A stretch of 64,000 bases of DNA from Streptomyces antarcticus (GTDB taxonomy: Bacteria; Actinomycetota; Actinomycetes; Streptomycetales; Streptomycetaceae), in assembly GCF_026627255.1 (NCBI RefSeq), contig NZ_JAPNLM010000013.1, positions 62,001-126,000 on the forward strand, in the 5' to 3' direction. The notes below the pieces were generated by a model. It did not search any database and was not told the DNA's origin. It saw only the letters and a list, made by a program, of their open reading frames with translations. Both the position numbers and the translations under genes were made by a program. Below, in pieces: positions 54,578 through 62,021 of the stretch. How positions within the stretch are numbered: position 1 is the stretch's first letter; every line of letters begins with the position of its first letter.

Positions 54578-55126
54578 GTGACAGTGACCTTCCCGCTCAC
54601 CGGTGAGCACCTCGCCCTGGACCTCCTCAACACCCGCACCGCGCAGGACGACCTCGTCGCGGATCCGTCCGCTCTCGCCGACTGGCTGGCGGCGCAGGCC
54701 GGACGGCTGACCCCCGTCGCCGCCGTGGGCCCGGCCGAGGTGGCCGCCGTGGCGGGCGTACGGGAGGCCGCGCGCCCGGCGCTGGAGGCCGTGCGGAGCG
54801 GCGGGCGGCCGCCGGCCGGCGCTCTGCGCGCGCTGAACGCGGCCCTGGCGGCCGCGCCGGTCCGCCGCGAGCTGCTCTGGGGCGCGGAGACGGGCCTGGC
54901 CGCGGCGTCGCGCAGGGACGCCGAGCCGCCCCTGCGGCTCGCCGCGGAACTGGCCGAGGCGGTCGCCGCATTGCTGACCGACGCCCGGGTGGCGTCGGTG
55001 CGGGCGTGCGAGGCCGAGGACTGCGTGCTGCTGTTCCTGCCCGCGCATCCGCGGCGGCGCTGGTGCGTCGCGGCGGTCTGCGGCAACCGGGCCCGGGTGG
55101 CCCGCTACTACGCCCGCCACAAGTAG
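54578..55126 (+). CDS. CGNR zinc-finger (ABATE-domain) transcriptional regulator
   Basis: This 182-residue protein has an N-terminal ABATE-type stress-sensing domain (PLTGEHLALDLLNT). The C-terminal CGNR zinc finger has Cys in CEAEDC, then WCVAAVCGNRARVARYYAR. GTG 54578 is preferred because the earlier in-frame ATG at 54539 would put the operator inside the coding region, though the GTG has only GGAGGAG 17 bases upstream. It is divergent from the Asp-nucleophile hydrolase and likely regulates it and itself. Confidence 0.85.
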   Translation: MTVTFPLTGEHLALDLLNTRTAQDDLVADPSALADWLAAQAGRLTPVAAVGPAEVAAVAGVREAARPALEAVRSGGRPPAGALRALNAALAAAPVRRELLWGAETGLAAASRRDAEPPLRLAAELAEAVAALLTDARVASVRACEAEDCVLLFLPAHPRRRWCVAAVCGNRARVARYYARHK

Positions 55127-55198
55127 CCGCCACCAGCAGCCGCCACGAGCAGCCGCCACGAGTATCCGCCGCGGCGGGCCCGTCCGCGGCGCCTGCGG

Positions 55199-56053
55199 CT
55201 ACGGGGCCGGGGCGGGCCGCGCCGGCGCCCCCTCGTAGCAGTACGGGTCGCTGCGCAGGCCGCGGGCGGTGACCACCACCGTGAAGGGCGCCGTCGCGGC
55301 GGCCGGCAGCGGGGCCGTGAGAGCGCCGGTCAGCGGGTCCGCCACCGCCGGGAGGACGGTGTCGTCCACCGTGACGCGGGTCGCCTGGCCCGCCGGGCCG
55401 GTGGTGAAGCCGCCGCCCTCGACCGTGAGCCGGCCGTCATGCACGTGGACGTCGGTGATCACCGGGGTGGCCCGGGTGGCCAGCTTGTTCACCAGGTACG
55501 CCCCGGCCGGGGCGCCGGTGAGCGCCCAGATCTCGTCGGGCAGGCGGGGCAGGCCGTCACCCACGTCGGAGAGGAAGAAGAGCACCACGTAGAGCATGGT
55601 GACGGCGCTCAGCGCGACGTACTGGAGGTCGACGAGGTCGGTTCGCCCGCTGTCGTTCGCGATCAGCTCCCGCAGCGGGCGCCGCCCCGACGCCGTGGCT
55701 TTGGGGGCCGGTTTGGCCAGGGTGCCGTTCTCGATGCGCAGGCCCACGACCGTCTTCGCGGCGATCATGGCCACGTACGGGCCGCCGAGCAGCGGCAGGT
55801 ACACCGACGTCAGGGGTGACAGCGGGCCGCGCTCGCCCTGGAACCAGCCGATGCCGCCGCCGGCCGTGAGCCCGTACGCGAGGACGGTGAGGAGCAGCCA
55901 GAGCAGGATCACCGTCCAGGCCAGGGCCAGCACCGTGGAGGTGGAGAGCCGGCCGTCGCGGCCGGTGACGAAGCCGGGACTGCGGCGCAGCCGCAGGGTG
56001 AGCGGCCCGGCCAGTGCGGCCAGGAGCGCCAGTGCGAAGAGTGCGGAAGCCAT
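55199..56053 (-). CDS. Membrane protein with C-terminal beta (IPT-like) domain, function unknown
   Basis: This 284-residue protein has four or five TM segments in the first 205 residues (SALFALALLAAL, LAWTVILLWLLLTVLAYGL, LLGGPYVAMIAAKTVVGL, VTMLYVVLFFLSDVG). A soluble C-terminal region of about 80 residues follows. It begins PVITDVHVHDGRLTVEGGGF and looks like an IPT/TIG immunoglobulin-like strand pattern. No enzyme motif is seen. ATG 56053 follows a G-rich site. Its neighbours give no clue to its role. Confidence 0.75.
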   Translation of the reverse strand: MASALFALALLAALAGPLTLRLRRSPGFVTGRDGRLSTSTVLALAWTVILLWLLLTVLAYGLTAGGGIGWFQGERGPLSPLTSVYLPLLGGPYVAMIAAKTVVGLRIENGTLAKPAPKATASGRRPLRELIANDSGRTDLVDLQYVALSAVTMLYVVLFFLSDVGDGLPRLPDEIWALTGAPAGAYLVNKLATRATPVITDVHVHDGRLTVEGGGFTTGPAGQATRVTVDDTVLPAVADPLTGALTAPLPAAATAPFTVVVTARGLRSDPYCYEGAPARPAPAP

Positions 56054-56178
56054 GTGATCCCCCCGGAAAACGGTCCTGGGCAAGAGGGTCACCTACCGGA
56101 CCGGTCCATGACAACCCGACCCGCCCCGGGGCTCGCCGAGCCTCCGGCCCGCCCGTCCTCTCGGCCCTCTCGGCCCTC

Positions 56179-56460
56179 TCAGTCCTCCGGGAGGACGGGG
56201 AACCTCCGCGGGGCCGCCAGCAGCAGGATCAGCAGCGCGACGAGGGCAGCCACGGCCGCGCCGAGGAAGATGTGGTCGACCGCGGCGGCCACGGCCGCGC
56301 GCAGCTGGTCGGCGGCGGCCGGGGGGAACAGTTCCGGCCGGTCCAGTGCCTTCGCCACGTCGTCCAGGCCGTCTGGCAGCCCGGGCACGGCCCCGCCCGC
56401 CGTCGCCCCGCCCGCGGCCGTCCCGGCCGCGGCGGTGCCCCCGCTCTCCCCTGACCCCAC
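56179..56460 (-). pseudogene. Small protein resembling the C-terminus of an MFS (DHA2) transporter
   Basis: This 93-residue ORF starts at a GTG with GGGGAAGGA 6 bases upstream. The first 30 residues are Gly/Ala-rich. The rest (PELFPPAAADQLRAAVAAAVDHIFLGAAVAAL and on) matches the pre-helix and last TM helix of 14-TM drug exporters. The rest of such a transporter is absent on both sides. It may be a decayed remnant, or a one-helix small protein that is still expressed given its ribosome site. Confidence 0.5.
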
Positions 56461-56790
56461 CGGATTCCTTCCCCCTGCACACAGATGCGGGGAGCACCTT
56501 CTCACCGGCGGCGTACCGGGTGGTATCCCCCAGACCCGGTCCGCCGGAGGGCGGAGAACCCCTAGGGGTCACTCCACACAACGGGCCAGGGACGGCTCGT
56601 CCCGGCGGAGGAGGCCCAGGGCCGCCCCGCGTCCTTAACTGGTTCACATGGGCCGCGAGTTCCGGGGGGTGGGGATAACCCCCGGGCGGATACGGCGACG
56701 GGCACCAGCGCGCCGGACCCCCGGTCCGCCCAGACTTCACGACGGCGACGCATGCACGCGGACGACGCACACCTACCGAGGAGAAGCACC
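56461..56790. other. Promoter region of the ABC transporter operon
   Basis: This 330 bp holds no supported gene. ACCCCTAGGGGT at 56558-56569 is a perfect 12-bp palindrome and possible operator; GGGGATAACCCCCGG at 56670-56684 is a second small dyad. GAGGAG at 56779 is the ribosome site of the ATPase gene. Confidence 0.45.
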
Positions 56791-57579
56791 GTGACAACGG
56801 CTATGACCGAGACCAGGCACGGGGGCACTGGAGGCCATGAAGCCGTCGCGGCCCGGGCGCGGAAGGTCGTCAAGGCCTACGGCTCCGGCGAGACGCGCGT
56901 GGTCGCCCTCGACGAGGTGGACGTGGACATCCGCCGCGGACAGTTCACCGCGATCATGGGTCCCTCGGGCTCCGGCAAGTCCACGCTCATGCACTGCCTC
57001 GCCGGGCTCGACACGGTGACCAGCGGGCGGATCCACCTCGACGACACCGAGATCACCGGGCTGAAGGACAAGAAGCTCACGCGGCTGCGGCGCGACCGGA
57101 TCGGCTTCATCTTCCAGGCGTTCAACCTGCTGCCCACGCTGAACGCCCTGGAGAACATCACCCTCCCCATGGACATCGCGGGACGCCGTCCCGACGCGGA
57201 GTGGCTGAACCGGGTCGTGGAGACCGTGGGTCTCGCCGGCCGCCTGAAGCACCGGCCCACCGAGCTGTCCGGCGGCCAGCAGCAGCGCGTGGCGGTCGCC
57301 CGCGCCCTCGCCGCCCGGCCGCAGATCATCTTCGGCGACGAGCCGACCGGAAACCTCGACTCCCGGGCCGGCGCCGAGGTCCTCGGCTTCCTGCGCCGCT
57401 CGGTCGACGAGCTCGGCCAGACCATCGTCATGGTCACGCACGACCCGGTCGCCGCGTCCTACGCGGACCGCGTCATCTTCCTCGCCGACGGCCGCATCGT
57501 CGACGAGATGTACGGGCCCACCGCCGAGCAGGTCCTCGACCGCATGAAGGACTTCGACGCGCGCGGGCGGACCTCATGA
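56791..57579 (+). CDS. ABC transporter ATP-binding protein (MacB/LolD type)
   Basis: This 262-residue ATPase has Walker A GPSGSGKST at 57-65, Q-loop FIFQAFNLLPTL, signature LSGGQQQRVA, Walker B IIFGDEPTGNLD, and H-loop VTHD. These match the MacB/LolD/FtsE class, whose partners are FtsX-like permeases. The GTG start has GAGGAG 7 bases upstream. The stop overlaps the permease ATG as ATGA. In Gram-positive bacteria such pairs act in peptide-antibiotic resistance or mechanotransmission. Confidence 0.94.
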   Translation: MTTAMTETRHGGTGGHEAVAARARKVVKAYGSGETRVVALDEVDVDIRRGQFTAIMGPSGSGKSTLMHCLAGLDTVTSGRIHLDDTEITGLKDKKLTRLRRDRIGFIFQAFNLLPTLNALENITLPMDIAGRRPDAEWLNRVVETVGLAGRLKHRPTELSGGQQQRVAVARALAARPQIIFGDEPTGNLDSRAGAEVLGFLRRSVDELGQTIVMVTHDPVAASYADRVIFLADGRIVDEMYGPTAEQVLDRMKDFDARGRTS

Positions 57580-60164
57580 GCGGCATGGTCCTGAAGACCT
57601 CGCGGCGCAACTTCGTCGCGCACAAGGGGCGGATGGCGCTCTCCGCCGTCGCGGTCATGCTCTCCGTCGCCTTCGTCTGCGGCACGCTGGTGTTCACCGA
57701 CACGATGAACACCACCTTCGACAAGCTGTTCGCCGTCACCAACTCCGACGTGACCGTCAGCCCGAAGTCGGCCGGGGACGGGGAGGAGACCCCCGACCGC
57801 GGCAAGCCCGAGGTCCTCGACGGCGCGGTCGTCGCGAAGGTCGCCGCCGCCGAGGGCGTCAGGAGCGCCGAGGGCGGCGTCCTGTCGATGTCGGTCACGG
57901 TGGTCAACTCCAAGAACGAGAACATGGGCTCGACCACCGGCGCCCCGACCATCGCGGGCAACTGGAACGCCAACGAGCTCAAGTCCATGAAGATCACCGC
58001 CGGTCACGCGCCGCGCGGCCCCACCGAGATGATGGTCGACGCCGACACCGCGAAGAAGCACGGTCTGCGGATCGGTGACGAGCTGCGCACCATCGCCGTC
58101 ACCGGAGACATCCGCGCCACCATCACCGGCCTCGCCGCCTTCACCGTCACCAACCCGGGCGCGGCCGTCGTCTACTTCGACACCGCCACCGCGCAGCGGC
58201 AACTGCTCGGCGCGGCCGGCGCCTTCACCCACGTCAACGTCACCGCGAAGGACGGGGTGAGCGACGAGCGGCTCAAGGCCAACGTCGCCGCCGCCGTCGG
58301 CGCGGACACCTACAAGCTGCAGACCTCGAAGGAGGCCGCGGCCGCCAACAGCCAGGACGTCGGCTCCTTCCTCGACGTCATGAAGTACGTGATGCTCGGC
58401 TTCGCCGGGATCGCCTTCCTCGTCGGCATCTTCCTCATCTTCAACACCTTCTCGATGCTGGTCGCCCAGCGGACCCGCGAGATCGGCCTGATGCGCGCCA
58501 TCGGCGCCGACAGCGGACAGGTCCTCAAGTCCGTCGTCGTCGAGGCCTTCCTCCTGGGTGTCGTGGGATCGGTGCTGGGCGTCGGCGCGGGCGTGGGCCT
58601 GGCCGTCGGACTCATGGAACTCATGGGCCAGATGGGCATGCACCTGTCCACCGACGATCTGACCGTCGCCTGGACCACCCCGGCCATCGGCGTGTTCCTC
58701 GGCGTCGTCGTCACCGTCGTCGCCGCCTTCGTCCCGGCCCGCCGGGCCGGCAAGGTCTCCCCGATGGCCGCCCTGCGCGAGTCCGGCGCCCCCGGCGACC
58801 GGAAGGCCGGCATGGTCCGCGCCGCCCTCGGCCTGGTCCTCACGGGCATCGGCGGCGCCGGACTGTTCCTCGCCGCCGCGGCCGACGAGGCCGGACCCGG
58901 ATCCATGTGGCTGGCCATGGGCGTCGTCCTCACCCTCACCGGCTTCATCGTCATCGGACCGCTGCTCGCCGCGGGCGTGGTGCGGGTGCTCTCCGGCGCG
59001 GTCCTGCGGCCCTTCGGCTCCGTGGGCCGCCTCGCCGAACGCAACGCCCTGCGCAACCCCCGCCGCACCGGCGCCACCGCCGCCGCGCTGATGATCGGCC
59101 TCGCCCTGGTCGCCTGCCTGTCGGTCGTCGGCTCCTCGATGGTGGCCTCCGCCACCGACGAGCTCGACGCGTCGGTCGGCGCGGACTACATCGTCAGCTC
59201 CACGGCCCAGCAGCCCGTCGTGCCCCAGGCCGAGCAGGCGCTGCGCGCCACCCCGGGCCTGGACCACGTCACCGCCTACCGCCTGGTGGAGGCCGCGGTC
59301 ACGGCGCCCGACGGCACCACCGAGAAGGGGGAGGGCCTCGGTGCCACCGACCCGACGTACGCCCGGGACATCCAGCGCACGATGGTCGCCGGCGAGCACG
59401 CGGCGGCGTACGGCAAGGACTCCGTGTCGGTCGGCTCGGAGTACGCCACCGCGCACGCGGTCAAGCTCGGCGACGAGCTGACGGTCGCCTTCACCGGCGG
59501 GAACACCGTCAAGCTGAAGGTCGCCGCGATCACCAGCGACGAGGGCACCCTCGACAAGGGCATGAAGTACATCAGCACCGCCGTCGCCGAGGCCAACGTC
59601 CCGGCCGACCGGATGCCGCGCCCCTTCATGCTGCTGGCCACCGCCGAGGACGGGCGGTCCGACGCGGCCTCGTACAAGGCGGTCAAGGCGGCGCTGGCGG
59701 AGTACCCGCAGTACCAGGTGCTCAACCGGGCCGACTACAAGCAGGCCCTGAAGGACCAGGTCGGCCAGCTGCTGAACATGGTCTACGGACTGCTCGGCCT
59801 CGCCATCGTCGTCGCCGTCCTCGGCGTCGTGAACACCCTCGCCCTCTCGGTCGTCGAGCGGACCCGCGAGATCGGCCTGATGCGCGCCATCGGCCTCTCC
59901 CGCCGCCAGCTGCGCCGCATGATCCGCCTGGAGTCCGTGGTCATCGCCCTCTTCGGTGCCCTGCTGGGCCTCGGACTGGGCATGGGCTGGGGGGCCAGCG
60001 CGCAGCAGCTGCTCGCGCTGGAGGGCCTGAAGGTGCTGGAGATCCCCTGGCCGACGATCCTCGGGGTGTTCGCCGCCTCGGCCTTCGTGGGCCTGTTCGC
60101 CGCGCTGGTCCCGGCCTTCCGGGCAGGGCGGATGAACGTACTGAACGCGATCGCGAGCGAGTAG
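57576..60164 (+). CDS. FtsX-like ABC transporter permease
   Basis: This 862-residue permease has two FtsX units. Each has a TM helix, an extracytoplasmic MacB-like domain, then TM helices; the conserved QRTREIGLMRAIGA-type loop appears near residue 304 and, as ERTREIGLMRAIGLS, near residue 758. The extracytoplasmic parts span about 40-260 and 530-720. ten TM helices in all are likely. It is coupled by ATGA overlap to the ATPase gene. A 17-bp hairpin follows the stop. The substrate is unknown; a mechanotransmission role is possible. Confidence 0.93.
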   Translation: MSGMVLKTSRRNFVAHKGRMALSAVAVMLSVAFVCGTLVFTDTMNTTFDKLFAVTNSDVTVSPKSAGDGEETPDRGKPEVLDGAVVAKVAAAEGVRSAEGGVLSMSVTVVNSKNENMGSTTGAPTIAGNWNANELKSMKITAGHAPRGPTEMMVDADTAKKHGLRIGDELRTIAVTGDIRATITGLAAFTVTNPGAAVVYFDTATAQRQLLGAAGAFTHVNVTAKDGVSDERLKANVAAAVGADTYKLQTSKEAAAANSQDVGSFLDVMKYVMLGFAGIAFLVGIFLIFNTFSMLVAQRTREIGLMRAIGADSGQVLKSVVVEAFLLGVVGSVLGVGAGVGLAVGLMELMGQMGMHLSTDDLTVAWTTPAIGVFLGVVVTVVAAFVPARRAGKVSPMAALRESGAPGDRKAGMVRAALGLVLTGIGGAGLFLAAAADEAGPGSMWLAMGVVLTLTGFIVIGPLLAAGVVRVLSGAVLRPFGSVGRLAERNALRNPRRTGATAAALMIGLALVACLSVVGSSMVASATDELDASVGADYIVSSTAQQPVVPQAEQALRATPGLDHVTAYRLVEAAVTAPDGTTEKGEGLGATDPTYARDIQRTMVAGEHAAAYGKDSVSVGSEYATAHAVKLGDELTVAFTGGNTVKLKVAAITSDEGTLDKGMKYISTAVAEANVPADRMPRPFMLLATAEDGRSDAASYKAVKAALAEYPQYQVLNRADYKQALKDQVGQLLNMVYGLLGLAIVVAVLGVVNTLALSVVERTREIGLMRAIGLSRRQLRRMIRLESVVIALFGALLGLGLGMGWGASAQQLLALEGLKVLEIPWPTILGVFAASAFVGLFAALVPAFRAGRMNVLNAIASE

Positions 60165-60201
60165 CACCGCTGCGCGGTCGTACGGGGGAAACAACGGGGG
60201 A

Positions 60202-60239
60202 CGGCCCCGGACCCGCCCGAGAGGGCGGGTCCGGGGCCG
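60202..60239. terminator. Hairpin terminator after the ABC permease
   Basis: A perfect 17-bp stem (60202-60218 with 60223-60239) with a GAGA tetraloop lies between the permease gene and the convergent DUF2079 gene. Confidence 0.9.
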
Positions 60240-60320
60240 CGCCGCGTCCGGGGCGGGTCCGCGTCCGGCTCCGGCTCCGGCTCCGCGGGGCCGGCCCCGG
60301 CGGCGGTACGGCCGGTGCCG

Positions 60321-61727
60321 TCAGCCGCGGCGCATCAGCACGATGCCCTCGGCCTCGCCCACCACGGTGAACCGCTCGCCGGGGTGCAGCTGGGCGGCGT
60401 AGACGGTGGGGTCCTCGCCCGCCCACTTGGATGCGTTGTCGATGGTGATCCAGTCCGGGACCACGCCCTGGGTGCCGCCGATCCAGAACACGCGGCAGCG
60501 CGAGGTCAGCCGGGTCAGCGGCGTGGTGTCCGCCTCGACGCTCGCCCCGTCGGGGATCCGCTCCAGGAGCCGCTCGATCGCGCCGACGCGGGCGGGCCGC
60601 TCGTACGTACGGGCCTCCGCCAGCTTGGCGCTCGGCATGCTGGTCGCGGCCAGGGCCAGGCCCGCGGCGAGCACGGCGGTGGGCAGCTGGAGCGCGTACG
60701 CCCGCAGCCAGGGGCGCTCGCCGCGCCGGACGGTGTCGATGGCGTCGACGAGGGCGAGGGTCACGACGGGCATCAGCACGGCGCTGTAGTGCCAGTCGGT
60801 GGACCAGTAGTGGTCGTCCCCGGACAGGAACCGCCAGCCGAGGGTGGGGGCGGCGACCAGCAGCAGCGGCGAGCGCAGCGCGAGCAGCCCGGCGGTGGGG
60901 ATCAGGACCCAGCCCAGGGTGGCGAGCTTGGTGCCGAGACCGGCGAGGGGCCCGCCGCCGTCGATCTTGTCCCAGTAGCCGTAGCCCGCGGTGGCGAAGG
61001 CCGGGATGAACACGGTGAACACCAGGGCCGCGAAGACCGTGGCCCCGGCGGCGACGCCGAGCGCGAGCCGCACCGCCCGCCGGTCCGAGGGCCACGCCCG
61101 CCAGGCCACCACCACGGCCAGGGCGGCCAGCGTGAAGCCGAGGTCCTCCTTGACGAGGACCAGCGGCAGCCCCCACAGCAGGGCTGCCCGCCAGCGCCGG
61201 GCGAGGACCGCCTCCAGGGCGAAGGCGATCAGCGGCACGGCGAAGGCGATCTCGTGGAAGTCGAACTCCACGGCCCGCTGGACGCCCCAGGACAGCCCGT
61301 ACGCCACCCCGAGGGCGATCCCCCGGGGCCGGCCCAGCAGCCGTCCGGCGGCCCGGGTCACCGGCACGGCGGAGAGCGCGAACAGCGCGGCCTGCACCAC
61401 GAGCAGGGTCACGGGCCCGGGGAAGACCCGGTAGACGGGCGCGACGAGCGCGATGACCGGGCTGAAGTGGTCTCCGAGGATGTTGGCCCCGGGCCCCTTC
61501 AGGTCGGCGACGGGCTTCTGGAAGTGGGCGTAGGCGCGGATGGCCTGCTCGAAGATCCCCAGGTCCCAGGAGGCCCAGTCCATCCGGCGGAACCGCCCGA
61601 CGGACAGGATCAGGTAGACGGGGAACAGCCCGGCGGCCACCGCGTAGGGGCCGGCCCACCGGGCCCTGACCTGCCCCACCGCGGCCGGGGCCGCGGGTGC
61701 AGGTCGGGTTATCGCATCGCTCGTCAC
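60321..61727 (-). CDS. DUF2079 multispanning membrane protein
   Basis: This 468-residue protein has about ten TM helices and resembles the DUF2079 family of predicted GT-C-like membrane proteins. SWDLGIFEQAIRAY with GDHFSPVIAL near residues 52-92 are its hallmark motifs, and the DHFSP region may be the acidic active site on the outer face. FDFHEIAF and DDHYWSTDWHYSA are also typical. The C-terminal 110 residues are soluble and extracytoplasmic. The GTG start is used. Function is unproven; glycosyl transfer is an inference. Confidence 0.85.
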   Translation of the reverse strand: MTSDAITRPAPAAPAAVGQVRARWAGPYAVAAGLFPVYLILSVGRFRRMDWASWDLGIFEQAIRAYAHFQKPVADLKGPGANILGDHFSPVIALVAPVYRVFPGPVTLLVVQAALFALSAVPVTRAAGRLLGRPRGIALGVAYGLSWGVQRAVEFDFHEIAFAVPLIAFALEAVLARRWRAALLWGLPLVLVKEDLGFTLAALAVVVAWRAWPSDRRAVRLALGVAAGATVFAALVFTVFIPAFATAGYGYWDKIDGGGPLAGLGTKLATLGWVLIPTAGLLALRSPLLLVAAPTLGWRFLSGDDHYWSTDWHYSAVLMPVVTLALVDAIDTVRRGERPWLRAYALQLPTAVLAAGLALAATSMPSAKLAEARTYERPARVGAIERLLERIPDGASVEADTTPLTRLTSRCRVFWIGGTQGVVPDWITIDNASKWAGEDPTVYAAQLHPGERFTVVGEAEGIVLMRRG

Positions 61728-62021
61728 GGTCTGATGCTCCTCGGCCGGGCGGCGTGAACTCCTGCGGACGGTGGCGCGGCGAGCTCAGACGGTCAATGCG
61801 GTCGTTACGGGGACATCGTAGAGCGGCGGCCCGCCGGACCGGGCACCCCGTGCACCGTGCGCGGGGGCGTTCGCGCGCCACTCCCGCGGCGTCCGGAATC
61901 CCCCGCGCACGGGGGCGGCACGCGTCGTAGGGTGGGAAGCCCCGGCCCGTTCGACGTGTCGGGCCCTTCGCGTTGCGCCCCTGAGCCCACCGCACCCTCC
62001 ACCGGACGGAAAGCCCTCTCC
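61728..62021. other. Divergent intergenic region between DUF2079 gene and mfd
   Basis: No gene or convincing dyad is visible in these 294 bp. It must carry promoters for both genes. Confidence 0.5.
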
